NCBI GenBank assembly: GCA_014873095.1
Contig: CP050848.1
Span: 558,001 to 622,000, forward strand
Direction of reading: 5' to 3'
Length of the DNA: 64,000 bases
Source of the DNA: Planctomycetales bacterium ZRK34
GTDB lineage: Bacteria; Planctomycetota; Phycisphaerae; Phycisphaerales; Zrk34
The translations under genes were made by a program, and so were the position numbers. The notes below the pieces were generated by a model. That model saw only the letters and a list, made by a program, of their open reading frames with translations, searched no databases and had not been told where the DNA came from. This document shows positions 19,488 to 27,601 of the stretch, piece by piece; position 1 is the first letter of the stretch, and every line of letters begins with the position of its first letter.

Positions 19488-20201
19488 ATGACCGACTCGC
19501 CCCCCGCATCTTCCCGCGCCGTCGTCCTGCTCTCCGGCGGCCTCGACAGCGCGACCGTCCTCGCCATCGCCAAACACGCCGGGCACACCGTCACCGCGCT
19601 GAGTTTCGACTACGGCCAACGCCACAGGCACGAACTCCGCGCCGCCGAGGCCGTCGCCAACTCCTTCGATATCACCGACCATCGCCTGGCCCGCATCGAC
19701 CTGCGTGCCTTCGGCGGGTCCGCCCTGACCGACACCATCGATGTCCCCAAAGACCGCGATGAGTCCGCCATGTCGCACGGCATCCCGGTCACGTATGTGC
19801 CCGCCCGCAACACGATCTTTCTCAGCTACGCCCTGGCGCTGGCCGAGGTCATCGGGGCTGCGGACATCTACATCGGTGTCAACGCGGTCGACTACTCCGG
19901 GTATCCCGACTGCCGGCCGCAGTACATCCAGGCCTTCGAGCAGATGGCCAACCTCGCCACCCGCGCTGCCGTCGAAGGTCACATCCAGTTGACCGTCCAC
20001 ACCCCGCTGATCGATCTGCCCAAGCCCGACATCATCCGCCGCGGCCTCGAACTCGGCGTCGATTATGCCCTGACGCATTCGTGTTACGACCCGCTGCCGG
20101 GGGATAAACCCTGTGAACACTGCGACGCGTGTCTGATCCGCCAGCGCGCCTTCGCCAGCCTCGGCATGACCGACCCCGTACTCACCCAAGCCCGATGCTG
20201 A
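19488..20201 (+). CDS. queC: 7-cyano-7-deazaguanine synthase
   Basis: 237 residues. The ATP-pyrophosphatase P-loop [12 protein letters not shown] is at about 11-22, and the C-terminal zinc site reads [14 protein letters not shown]. It converts 7-carboxy-7-deazaguanine to preQ0 with ATP and ammonia. The ATG at 19488 gives the family N-terminus; an in-frame extension to 19395 is unrelated. queE and queD follow on the same strand, then queG, forming a queuosine cluster. Confidence 0.96.
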   Translation: MTDSPPASSRAVVLLSGGLDSATVLAIAKHAGHTVTALSFDYGQRHRHELRAAEAVANSFDITDHRLARIDLRAFGGSALTDTIDVPKDRDESAMSHGIPVTYVPARNTIFLSYALALAEVIGAADIYIGVNAVDYSGYPDCRPQYIQAFEQMANLATRAAVEGHIQLTVHTPLIDLPKPDIIRRGLELGVDYALTHSCYDPLPGDKPCEHCDACLIRQRAFASLGMTDPVLTQARC

Positions 20202-20229
20202 GCGCCGCGAAGCGTCGGGGTCACACGCC

Positions 20230-20916
20230 ATGAACACCCTGAAGATCAACGAAATCTTCCACTCGATCCAGGGCGAGTCCACCTGGGCTGGCCTGCCGTG
20301 CGTGTTCGTCCGCCTGACCGGCTGTCATCTCCGCTGCGCCTATTGCGATACCGAATACGCTTTCCACGAAGGCGACCGCCGCTCGATCGACGAAATCCTC
20401 GACGAAGCGACCCGCCTCGGCCCGCACACAAAGCTCGTCGAAATCACCGGCGGCGAGCCCCTGCTGCAGAAGCCCGTCCATGAACTGATGACCCGCCTCG
20501 CTGATGCCGGTTACACCGTGCTGATCGAAACCAGCGGCGCCTGTGACATCAGCGTGTGCGATCCGCGGATCATCCGCATCATGGATCTGAAAACTCCCGG
20601 CTCCGGTGAAGTCGATCGCAACGATGACGACAACATCGCCCGCCTCACTCCCCGCGATGAGGTTAAATTCGTGCTGACCAGTCGGGCGGACTACGACTGG
20701 GCGCGTGATCTGATCCGTACCCATGCCCTGCACGAGAAAGTTCACGCGATTCTGTTCAGCGCCGTCGCGCCGATGGCCCCGACCGCTGAACTCGCCGGCT
20801 GCGAGGGTTTGTCCCTGCGCGATCTCGCCGAGTGGGTGCTCGCCGACGGCCTGCCCGTGCGTCTGCAAACCCAGCTCCACAAGCACATCTGGAACCCCAC
20901 CGCCCGCGGCGTCTGA
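20230..20916 (+). CDS. queE: 7-carboxy-7-deazaguanine synthase (radical SAM)
   Basis: 228 residues. The start has EIFHSIQGESTWAG, and the radical-SAM cluster motif is CHLRCAYC (CxxxCxxC) near residues 34-41, followed by EITGGEPLLQ. It rearranges 6-carboxy-tetrahydropterin to 7-carboxy-7-deazaguanine. It begins 28 bases after queC, so the two are probably co-transcribed. Confidence 0.95.
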   Translation: MNTLKINEIFHSIQGESTWAGLPCVFVRLTGCHLRCAYCDTEYAFHEGDRRSIDEILDEATRLGPHTKLVEITGGEPLLQKPVHELMTRLADAGYTVLIETSGACDISVCDPRIIRIMDLKTPGSGEVDRNDDDNIARLTPRDEVKFVLTSRADYDWARDLIRTHALHEKVHAILFSAVAPMAPTAELAGCEGLSLRDLAEWVLADGLPVRLQTQLHKHIWNPTARGV

Positions 20917-20960
20917 CCTGCCCCCTGCCTCCCGTCCCCTGCCCCCCATCATCCACCTGC

Positions 20961-20966
20961 TACAAT
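20961..20966 (+). promoter_or_regulatory. Possible queD -10 box
   Basis: TACAAT 9 bases before the queD ATG. It may provide an extra promoter within the que cluster. Consensus match only. Confidence 0.3.
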
Positions 20967-20975
20967 ACCTCCCTC

Positions 20976-21338
20976 ATGAAAGTGCACCTGACCAAATCGT
21001 TCGGCTTCGAGGCCGCCCACTGGCTGCCGACCTTCCCCGAAGGCCACAAGTGCCGCCGCCTGCACGGCCACAGCTTCCGCATCGACGTGATCGTCGCCGG
21101 TGATGTGCCCCCCGAGCAGGGCTACCTCGTCGACTTCGGCCAGCTCAAGGCCGCCATCGCCCCCGTCGAACTGCAGCTCGACCACTACCTGCTCAACGAA
21201 ATCCCCGGCCTGAAAAACCCGACCGCGGAAAACCTCGCCCGGTGGATCTGGGACCGCCTCGCCCCCGAGTTGCCCCTGCTGCACTGCGTCCGCGTGCGCG
21301 AAACCTGCTCCAGCGCCTGCGACTACTTCGGTGACTGA
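20976..21338 (+). CDS. queD: 6-carboxy-5,6,7,8-tetrahydropterin synthase
   Basis: 120 residues of the PTPS family. Zinc ligands are in FEAAHWLP and LHGHSFRIDV, the catalytic Cys in GHKCRRLHGH, and LDHYLLNE follows. It makes 6-carboxytetrahydropterin from dihydroneopterin triphosphate, the substrate of QueE. The ATG at 20976 gives the usual N-terminus (MKVHLTKSFGFEAAH). Closely follows queE. Confidence 0.95.
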   Translation: MKVHLTKSFGFEAAHWLPTFPEGHKCRRLHGHSFRIDVIVAGDVPPEQGYLVDFGQLKAAIAPVELQLDHYLLNEIPGLKNPTAENLARWIWDRLAPELPLLHCVRVRETCSSACDYFGD

Positions 21339-21350
21339 CTCGGAAACTGA

Positions 21351-21497
21351 ACCACCAAGGCGCCAAGAACACCAAGCAGAAAACAGTGGACAGGATGACA
21401 GGATCAACCAGATACAGAAGTACATGATCAATATCCGGTTTCATCCTGTCATCCCGTCAAATGCCTTGCTTGATGATCTTTGTGCCTTGGTGGTGAG
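21351..21497. repeat. Composite imperfect inverted repeat between queD and queG
   Basis: ACCACCAAGGCGCCAAG and GACAGGATGACAGGATC on the left are mirrored by CATCCTGTCATCC and CTTTGTGCCTTGGTGG on the right. Related words recur at 30777-30875, 31985-32095 and 32460-32560. Confidence 0.65.
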
Positions 21498-21509
21498 ATA
21501 GAGACCCCG

Positions 21510-22676
21510 GTGACTGAACCCGCCGTCACATCCGATCGCGTCAAGCGTATTGCCGCCGAACTCGACTTCGCGCTTTGCGGCATCACCGAGGCGCGCCCCA
21601 GCGATCACGCCGATCACGTGCGCGACTGGCTCGCCGCCGGCAAGCACGGCTCGATGGCCTGGCTGGCCGACCATCTGCCCCAGCGTCTTGACCCGCGCGT
21701 GATGCTCGACGGCGCGCGATCCATCATCTGTGTCGCCGATGACCTCGGTCCTTCGGAACCCTCTCCCTCCCAGGGAGAGGGCAGGGTGAGGGTTTCATCG
21801 TCCGACAATCTGTCATGCCCCGATTCATCGCCGACTCCTGACGATCCGACCCTCACCCCATCCCTCTCCCTGCAAGGGAGAGGGGGTAAGATCGCGCGCT
21901 ACGCCCAGTTCAACGACTACCACAAAATCATCAAAAAGCGCCTGCATACGCTCGCCGATCAGTTGCGCGAGTCGGCACCGAACGAACAGTTCCGTGTCTG
22001 TGTCGACACCGCCCCGGTGCTGGAGCGTGAACACGCCACCCGCGCCGGGCTCGGCTGGGTCGGCAAAAACACGCTGCTGATCCAACCCCGCACTCCCTTC
22101 CGGGGATCGCATCTGATGCTCGGCGAGATCATCACGACGCTGCCGCTGACACCGGATCGCCCCGAACCCGATCACTGCGGCACATGCACGCGCTGCATCG
22201 ACGCCTGCCCAACGGATTGCATCACGCCGTACTCGGTCGATGCCTCCCGCTGCCTCAGCTACCTGACCATCGAACACCGCGGCGAGATCGATCCCGAGTT
22301 CGACGCCCCGCTCGACGACTGGCTTTTCGGCTGCGACGTCTGCCAGGATGTGTGTCCCTATAACCGTCCCGGGTCCGATCACGAAGCCGATCCACCCGAA
22401 GCCTACGGCTCGCGCCCCGCGGCCCTCGATCTGTTGACGGTCTTGAACTGGACCCCCGACGACCGCATCGCCGCCCTGACCCGTTCGGCGATGAAGCGGG
22501 CCAAACTCGACCAATTCAAGCGAAACGCCTTGCTCGTCGCCGCCAATCAACACCCGCTGGAACCGGCCTTGCGCGAGCGCATCGAGCAACTGGCCGACGA
22601 CCCGGACGAGTCCGAACTCGTCCGCCGGACCGCCGCACGCTGCCGGGACCGCCTGCGTGGGCGTCTCACCGATTGA
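21510..22676 (+). CDS. queG: Epoxyqueuosine reductase with repeat-derived insertion
   Basis: 388 residues from the GTG at 21510. It performs the last step of queuosine synthesis, reducing epoxyqueuosine in tRNA with cobalamin. Two 4Fe-4S sites are visible: CGTCTRCIDACPTDC and CDVCQDVCPYNRP; GLGWVGKNTLLI is the family block. Between the first Rossmann-like strand (IICVADDL, about residue 75) and the conserved KIARYAQFNDYHK, where other QueG proteins have a short loop, about 40 residues are encoded by an inverted pair of dispersed repeats (21758-21888). All three bases stay in frame without stops, so the protein is probably still made. HEAT-like helices close the protein. Confidence 0.9.
   Translation: MTEPAVTSDRVKRIAAELDFALCGITEARPSDHADHVRDWLAAGKHGSMAWLADHLPQRLDPRVMLDGARSIICVADDLGPSEPSPSQGEGRVRVSSSDNLSCPDSSPTPDDPTLTPSLSLQGRGGKIARYAQFNDYHKIIKKRLHTLADQLRESAPNEQFRVCVDTAPVLEREHATRAGLGWVGKNTLLIQPRTPFRGSHLMLGEIITTLPLTPDRPEPDHCGTCTRCIDACPTDCITPYSVDASRCLSYLTIEHRGEIDPEFDAPLDDWLFGCDVCQDVCPYNRPGSDHEADPPEAYGSRPAALDLLTVLNWTPDDRIAALTRSAMKRAKLDQFKRNALLVAANQHPLEPALRERIEQLADDPDESELVRRTAARCRDRLRGRLTD
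21758..21888. repeat. Inverted pair of GGGAGAGGG-type repeats inside queG
   Basis: Left copy (21758-21793) reads CCCTCTCCC...GGGAGAGGGCAGGGTGAGGG; right copy (21848-21887) reads CCCTCACCCCATCCCTCTCCC...GGGAGAGGG. They are inverted around ~55 bases. The same repeat type occurs in intergenic DNA at 32105-32146 and 32566-32602. Confidence 0.85.
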
Positions 22677-22777
22677 CGGGGCAAGTAAACTACGCAAAAT
22701 AGCCGATGATTCCCAAACCGCCGCGCGTCCTGAAACGCGCCGGCACGTGAAATCCCCCCGAGGCACGGAGGCCCCCC

Positions 22778-24388
22778 ATGGCCCATCTTTTAGACACTGC
22801 AACCCTGCCCCTGCTTCTGGCCGCCGGCGGTGGCCACGTGCCTGACGTCGCGCTGTACTGGGCGCTGCCGTTCGCGCTGCTGCTGTTGAGCATCGCGACC
22901 ATGCCCCTGATCAACGCCCACTTCTGGCACAAGTATTACCCGCATGTGTCATTCGTACTCGGCACCATCACGGCCGTGTACTACCTGTTCTTCTACACGC
23001 AGGCCGGCGTCGAATCCGCCGAGGCGCTGAGCATGTCGCGATCCGCCTGGCTGCATGAGATGCAGGAGTACGTCAGCTTCATCGCCCTGCTCGGGTCGCT
23101 GTACATCGTCTCCGGCGGCATCAAGATCGACGTCCGCCGCAAGGCCACGCCGATGACCAACGCCGCCGTCCTGCTCATCGGCGCCGTCATCGCCAACGTC
23201 GTCGGCACCACCGGCGCCGCCATGCTGCTGATCCGTCCCTACATCCGCATCAACAAAGACCACATCCGCCCTTACCACATCATCTTCTTCATCTTCCTCG
23301 TGGCCAACTGCGGCGGCTGCCTCACGCCCATCGGCGATCCGCCGCTGTTCATGGGCTACCTCAAGGGCGTGCCCTTCTTCTGGGTGCTGCTGAACTGCTG
23401 GCCGATGTGGGCGCTGGCGTGCATCCTGGTGCTGGCGATCTTCTATGTCGTCGACACGATCAACGCCAAAAAAGCCACCCGCAACGCGCCGCCTGACGCC
23501 GGCGAAGGCCCCGCGATTTCCATCACCGGCATACCGAACTTCCTGTTCATCGGCCTGATCCTCTTTGCCGTGTTCCAGGAATCGATGTTCCACGCCGGGC
23601 TCAGCATCCACCTGCTGTGGTCCCGCGAAATCCTCATGGGCGCCGCCATCATCGGGTCCAAGCTCATCACCAAGGCCAAGATCTACCTCGACAACGAATT
23701 CACCTACGAGCCCATCCGCGAAGTCGCCCTGCTGTTCGTCGGCATCTTCTCCACGATGGTGCCCGCGCTGAACTGGCTGAACCACAACTCCGACAAGATG
23801 CCCCTGAACTCCGCCGGGCAGTACTACTTCGTGACCGGTTCGCTCTCGGCCGTGCTCGACAACGCCCCGACCTACCTGGTCTTCCTCGCCACCAAGCAGG
23901 GCAACATCCAGCAGCACCACGAAGCCGAACTCGGCGCCGTGCGCTTCGTCGCTGACAAGGTCGCCAAGGGTGAATCCGCCACCGATGAGCAGATCACCGC
24001 CTACCTCAAGGAGCATCACGCCGAGGCGGATGTCGATTTGAAGGTGGCTGTGGAGGAAATCCGCGGCGCGGTCGACATGCTCGACAAGTATTACCACGAT
24101 GCGGTCATGGCCGGCACGCTGACCGACAACCAGATCAACCTCGCCTTCCTGATCGGACACTCGCTGATGGCGCTGTACCTGGTGGCGATCAGCGTGGGCG
24201 CGGTGTTCTTCGGCGCGATGACCTACATCGGCAACGGCCCGAACTTCATGGTCAAATCGATCGCCGAGTCCGCGAAGATCAACATGCCGTCGTTCTTCGG
24301 CTACGTCGTCCGCTACAGCCTGCCGATCCTCCTGCCGACCTACCTGGTGGTCTGGGTGATCTTCTTCGTGCTCAAAATCGGCGTGTAG
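22778..24388 (+). CDS. Sodium:proton antiporter family membrane protein (NhaD/CitMHS-like)
   Basis: 536 residues with about 12 membrane helices. Conserved ion-transporter-superfamily blocks are VIANVVGTTGAAMLLIRP and the NCGGCLTPIGDPPLFMGYLKG loop; DNAPTYLVFLA near residue 365 is the second half's equivalent. A hydrophilic cytoplasmic-looking insert (about 385-450) separates the last helices. It probably exchanges Na+ for H+ at the inner membrane; citrate or other anion transport cannot be excluded. Stands alone between queG and ubiX. Confidence 0.85.
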   Translation: MAHLLDTATLPLLLAAGGGHVPDVALYWALPFALLLLSIATMPLINAHFWHKYYPHVSFVLGTITAVYYLFFYTQAGVESAEALSMSRSAWLHEMQEYVSFIALLGSLYIVSGGIKIDVRRKATPMTNAAVLLIGAVIANVVGTTGAAMLLIRPYIRINKDHIRPYHIIFFIFLVANCGGCLTPIGDPPLFMGYLKGVPFFWVLLNCWPMWALACILVLAIFYVVDTINAKKATRNAPPDAGEGPAISITGIPNFLFIGLILFAVFQESMFHAGLSIHLLWSREILMGAAIIGSKLITKAKIYLDNEFTYEPIREVALLFVGIFSTMVPALNWLNHNSDKMPLNSAGQYYFVTGSLSAVLDNAPTYLVFLATKQGNIQQHHEAELGAVRFVADKVAKGESATDEQITAYLKEHHAEADVDLKVAVEEIRGAVDMLDKYYHDAVMAGTLTDNQINLAFLIGHSLMALYLVAISVGAVFFGAMTYIGNGPNFMVKSIAESAKINMPSFFGYVVRYSLPILLPTYLVVWVIFFVLKIGV

Positions 24389-24398
24389 CGCCTTACCC

Positions 24399-24464
24399 GT
24401 TTAGCCGGCGGGCTTGCCCGCCGCTTGAGCGATCCGCCGCGGCGAGCAAGCTCGCCGGCTAAAC
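24399..24464. repeat. Palindromic repeat, GTTTAGCCGGCG family
   Basis: GTTTAGCCGGCGGGCTTG on the left and CAAGCTCGCCGGCTAAAC on the right form a long hairpin just after the antiporter gene, perhaps serving as its terminator. Confidence 0.7.
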
Positions 24465-24479
24465 AAGATCGCACCGCGC

Positions 24480-24485
24480 TATAAT
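24480..24485 (+). promoter_or_regulatory. Predicted ubiX -10 box
   Basis: Perfect TATAAT ending 5 bases before the ubiX ATG, implying a leaderless message. Confidence 0.4.
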
Positions 24486-24490
24486 CCGCC

Positions 24491-25099
24491 ATGTCTAAAA
24501 CGATCGTCATCGGCATCTCCGGCGCCAGCGGCGCGGCGTACGCGCAGCGCGTGATTCAGTTGCTCGTCGAAGCCGACTGCGCGGTCCACCTGGTCGTCAG
24601 CCCGCTGGGCCAGCGCCTGCTGCATGATGAACTCGGCATGGAAGGCGTCGACCTGGCCGCACTCGCCGGCCGAGCCGACCACGGCATGACGTTGCACAAC
24701 TACCGGGATGTCGGCGCCCCGATCGCCTCGGGTTCGTTCCGCCACGACGGCATGCTGGTCGTGCCCTGCTCGAACAATTCCCTGTCCGCCATCGCCCAGG
24801 GCCGCAGCGACAACCTGCTGCACCGCGCCGCGAACGTGGCCTTGAAGGAGCGCCTGCCGCTGGTGCTGGCGCATCGTGAGATGCCGCTGAGCCTGATCGA
24901 AATCCGCAACATGCAGCAGGCCACCGAAGCCGGCGCGATCATCGCCCCGACGAACCCGGGTTTTTACATGCTGCCCAAGTCGATCGACGACCTGGTCAAC
25001 TTCGTCGCCGGCCGCCTGCTGGACCTGCTCGAGGTTCCCCACACCCTGAACACCCGCTGGGCCGACTCAAAGGCCAACTTCCGCGCGAATAGTCAGTGA
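24491..25099 (+). CDS. ubiX: Flavin prenyltransferase (UbiX family)
   Basis: 202 residues. GISGASGAAYAQRVIQLL at the start binds FMN, and PCSNNSLSAIAQG and LAHREMPLSLIEIRNM are family signatures. UbiX makes prenylated FMN for UbiD-type decarboxylases; in planctomycetes this would serve menaquinone synthesis (MqnM role), consistent with a UbiA-family gene 3.2 kb downstream. The last ~35 codons are nearly repeated at 26147-26248, and the C-terminal residues after the repeat (ANSQ) differ from the downstream copy (AEH). The end of this gene therefore seems to have been replaced by insertion. Confidence 0.93.
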   Translation: MSKTIVIGISGASGAAYAQRVIQLLVEADCAVHLVVSPLGQRLLHDELGMEGVDLAALAGRADHGMTLHNYRDVGAPIASGSFRHDGMLVVPCSNNSLSAIAQGRSDNLLHRAANVALKERLPLVLAHREMPLSLIEIRNMQQATEAGAIIAPTNPGFYMLPKSIDDLVNFVAGRLLDLLEVPHTLNTRWADSKANFRANSQ

Positions 25100-25103
25100 G
25101 GGT

Positions 25104-25958
25104 TCACTCGTTTTCGCCCGATTGGGAATGAGCGAGCAGTTCACGGGAACAGACGTATTCTCTGAGAAGATTGGCGTAGAAAATTTCGCCTTCGGTGGTC
25201 AGGTGCAGGCCGTCGAAGGTCAGTTCCGATCGGAGTTGCCCGCTGCCATCGCAGAAAGCGTTGTGGATGTCGATGAACCGGATGTCGTATTCATCGGCAA
25301 GTTGTTTCAGGTCGTCGTTGACCTGGCAGATAAATCGCTGCTTGCGTTCTTGGAGGACGTTTCGTTCATACTCGAAGTTGATCGGCAGAATCGACACGAG
25401 GTTGATCTGCGTCCGGGGACTGTTGGTCTGGATCCGCTGGACAATTCTTCGATAGTTGTCGATCACTTCCTGTGGCCCCACGCCCATGGACAAATCATTG
25501 GTGCCGAGGTTGATGAATATCTGTTTGGGACTGCTGCGAACGATCTCGTCGAGCCGATTGAAAACGCCATCAGTGGTGTCGCCGCCGAGTCCGCGGTTAC
25601 GTATGTCCGAGTAGAACTCGCTCCAATCGGTCTCGCGCGTGATGCTGTCGCCGAGAAAGACGATCTCTCCTTCGGTGTCGGGCAGTCGGCCTTGGCGGTC
25701 GATCGCGTTGAGCTGCCAGTCCCGGATCTTGAACCGTGTCTGCACCAGGCCCAACTGTTCGAAGACGTAGCGGGGGCCGCCCTTGTGTGCCACCCAGACG
25801 GTGCCGGCGATTAACAGCAGCAGATTAACGGTCAGCGAAACGACCAGCAGCCGACGCGATCGGATGCTTCGGCGGCGGCGCGGCGGTGGGTCCGGATCAA
25901 TTGTTTGATTAGCGGATTGGCGCGCAGTGCGCGACGACGAGACCCTCGGAACCATCAT
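25104..25958 (-). CDS. Membrane-anchored SGNH/GDSL hydrolase, probably acquired
   Basis: 284 residues. A basic N-terminus leads to a membrane anchor at about residues 37-58 (LLVVSLTVNLLLLIAGTVWV). All four SGNH blocks are present: FLGDSITR, NRGLGGDTTDG, INLGTNDLS and FDGLHLTTEG, so a serine esterase/acetylhydrolase acting outside the membrane is likely. The stretch from 25087 to 26146 is visibly richer in A and T than its neighbours and is flanked by a ~102-base direct repeat of the ubiX 3' end, suggesting horizontal acquisition. The natural substrate is unknown. Confidence 0.88.
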   Translation of the reverse strand: MMVPRVSSSRTARQSANQTIDPDPPPRRRRSIRSRRLLVVSLTVNLLLLIAGTVWVAHKGGPRYVFEQLGLVQTRFKIRDWQLNAIDRQGRLPDTEGEIVFLGDSITRETDWSEFYSDIRNRGLGGDTTDGVFNRLDEIVRSSPKQIFINLGTNDLSMGVGPQEVIDNYRRIVQRIQTNSPRTQINLVSILPINFEYERNVLQERKQRFICQVNDDLKQLADEYDIRFIDIHNAFCDGSGQLRSELTFDGLHLTTEGEIFYANLLREYVCSRELLAHSQSGENE

Positions 25959-26146
25959 GATTCAACTCCCAGAATTCGATCTTAAATCAATCCCAACATA
26001 GTGACCATACCACGCATCCACGCGCCAGCAACACATTTTCGGCGGAATTCGTGGGCCGACACGGTGACGGCTTTATAAATATGTGTATCATTAGATTTAC
26101 AATTCTTCGTCGCATAAAAATTATTTCACGGTGTTGCGAGAAGATG
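25959..26146. other. AT-rich noncoding part of the ubiX-associated insert
   Basis: No gene seen. Base composition differs sharply from the surrounding genome, especially 26080-26135. It contains the upstream region of the SGNH gene and the junction with the ubiX fragment. Confidence 0.6.
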
Positions 26147-26258
26147 CGACGACCTGGTCAACTTCGTCGCCGGCCGCCTGCTGGACCTGCTCGACATCCC
26201 CCACACCCTGAACACCCGCTGGGCCGACTCAAAAGCCAACTTCCGCGCCGAACATTGA
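26147..26258 (+). pseudogene. ubiX: Detached 3' fragment of ubiX
   Basis: 102 bases (26147-26248) match the 3' end of ubiX (24985-25086) at 98 positions by direct comparison; the reading frame then continues to a TGA (26256-26258). It encodes DDLVNFVAGRLLDLL and onward, ending FRAEH. There is no 5' part, so it cannot be a gene. It is probably the original or the displaced gene end left after insertion of the SGNH segment. Confidence 0.88.
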
Positions 26259-26270
26259 CTGCATCAACCC

Positions 26271-26324
26271 TAGCCGCAGCCTGACAGGCTGCGGACTGTC
26301 CGCGACCTGTCAGGTCGCGGACAG
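26271..26324. repeat. Double palindromic repeat, CTGACAG/CTGTCAG family
   Basis: Second copy of the family at 4982-5035: two adjacent palindromes, one centred on CTGACAG and one on CTGTCAG with GCGACC/GGTCGC arms. Confidence 0.8.
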
Positions 26325-26389
26325 GGGCGATAAGATACGTTGACCGATAGTTGAAGCAGTCGGCGATAGCACCATCCCGGGTTACATCC

Positions 26390-26629
26390 ATGCTCGATGT
26401 TGGAATGATCTATTGGTTTCTGTTGGCGGGGATGTTGACGAGCGCGATCTGTGCAGCCATTTTCACATTCAAGAAGCAACTCAAGTTCATGTTGATCGCT
26501 CTGACCGTCACATGCCTTTTGATAGCTGTATTCGCGGGATTGCTTCAATCTCACGCCCATGCGATCAAACTCGCTCAGGAGCAGGCGGCTGCACACAATG
26601 CGATGCAATCCGCCGACGAAGAGGATTAG
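26390..26629 (+). CDS. Small two-helix membrane protein
   Basis: 79 residues from the ATG at 26390 (a TTG lies at 26351). Two hydrophobic helices (about 5-25 and 32-53) are followed by a charged tail ending SADEED. No family recognised. It lies immediately after the ubiX fragment and palindromic repeat, with no close neighbour on its strand. Confidence 0.5.
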   Translation: MLDVGMIYWFLLAGMLTSAICAAIFTFKKQLKFMLIALTVTCLLIAVFAGLLQSHAHAIKLAQEQAAAHNAMQSADEED

Positions 26630-26712
26630 TCTGGCGATGTGGTGCAAGTGACCATGTAAAAACCCGGTGCCGCTCCCCGGGAGAGGGTTGGTTGACGACA
26701 CCGGGCGGGTAA

Positions 26713-26780
26713 ACCCCCGGAAACCCCGGAACCCCGGAACCCCGGAAATCCCGGCCCCCGGAATCCCGGCCCCGGAAGGG
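26713..26780. repeat. Short tandem repeat of CCCCGGAA units
   Basis: About seven imperfect copies of an 8-10-base unit (CCCCGGAA, with variants ATCCCGGCC). Noncoding; between two small genes. Confidence 0.8.
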
Positions 26781-26788
26781 ATTCGGGT

Positions 26789-27004
26789 TCAGGATTCAGA
26801 TTGCTTGATCAGGCGATCGAGGGTTTCGGCTAGCAGGGTTTGAAGTTGGGGGCGCGTGGCGGTATTCAACAGGCGCTGTGTCTGGCGCCCGCCGGGCAAG
26901 GCGTGTGAACCATCAGAAGTACGCGGCGGGTGTGATCCGCGGCCGACGGCGTTCAGATTCAACAGCATACGGAGCACGAGAATTTCACGTTGTCGTCCGG
27001 TCAT
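26789..27004 (-). CDS. Possible small hypothetical protein
   Basis: 71 residues, soluble, with a helical C-terminus (LQTLLAETLDRLIKQSES). Start at 27004 follows a G-rich stretch that may act as ribosome-binding site. No family recognised. Divergent from the gene at 27167, which it may accompany. Could be a chance frame. Confidence 0.4.
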   Translation of the reverse strand: MTGRQREILVLRMLLNLNAVGRGSHPPRTSDGSHALPGGRQTQRLLNTATRPQLQTLLAETLDRLIKQSES

Positions 27005-27166
27005 ACAACCCCCCGGCCCGAAAAAAGCCAACACACGCTGTTGCTCCCGTCTCCACACTGCGCGGGCGATTCGTGCGATCAGTATAAACCGGCATATGCA
27101 CGCAGTCAACAAAAGTCTACAATTTGCATGGTGTAGTCTAAAGCCGGGGCATGTAAAGTGAGCCCC

Positions 27167-27601
27167 ATGTCCGAACGCGACATCATCAAAATTGCGGTGA
27201 CTCCGCAGGCGAAGGCGGCCATCGAGGCGGTCTGTCGGCGGTACGGGATGAGCCAGGTCGAGATGGCGAGTCGGCTGTACACGTGGTTTGCTCAGCAGGA
27301 TGAAGTTCTGCAGACGGCGGTGCTGGATATTCTGCCGCGCGCGGTGCGGCCGGATGTCGCGGAGCTGATGCTGCGCCGCCTGGCGGAAGAAACCAGCGGC
27401 GCTTCCGGCGACTCTGCCCGCGGGATGACCACTTCCGAAGGTGGAAACGGGCCCCGACCGGCGAAAGCAGCTCGCACCACACGTCGTTCTGTTCATACCA
27501 CCACCAAACTACCCGGCTCCCCTGCCCCCGCCCCCGGAACCGGAAAGGGCAACAAGGCCGGCAAAAAGTCTTCCAAATCGTCTACCCGGCGACGGGGCTG
27601 A
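27167..27601 (+). CDS. Small protein with possible ribbon-helix-helix-like N-terminus
   Basis: 144 residues from ATG 27167 (GTG at 27158 is in frame). The first ~55 residues (DIIKIAVTPQAKAAIEAVCRRYGMSQVEM...) have the beta-helix-helix pattern of a small DNA-binding or antitoxin-like domain; the rest is Ser/Thr/Lys/Arg/Pro-rich and probably disordered, ending in a basic tail. A CTACA/TGTAG inverted repeat lies upstream at 27117-27136. It overlaps the 3' end of the metallopeptidase gene by 20 bases. A nucleic-acid-binding role is inference. Confidence 0.6.
   Translation: MSERDIIKIAVTPQAKAAIEAVCRRYGMSQVEMASRLYTWFAQQDEVLQTAVLDILPRAVRPDVAELMLRRLAEETSGASGDSARGMTTSEGGNGPRPAKAARTTRRSVHTTTKLPGSPAPAPGTGKGNKAGKKSSKSSTRRRG

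Noticed and set aside
25087..26146. Insertion sequence at ubiX
   Set aside because: No transposase, no terminal inverted repeats and a 102-base flanking repeat far too long for an IS target duplication.
26713..26780. Possible CRISPR-like array of CCCCGGAA units
   Set aside because: Units are 8-10 bases without spacers, so it is a simple tandem repeat.
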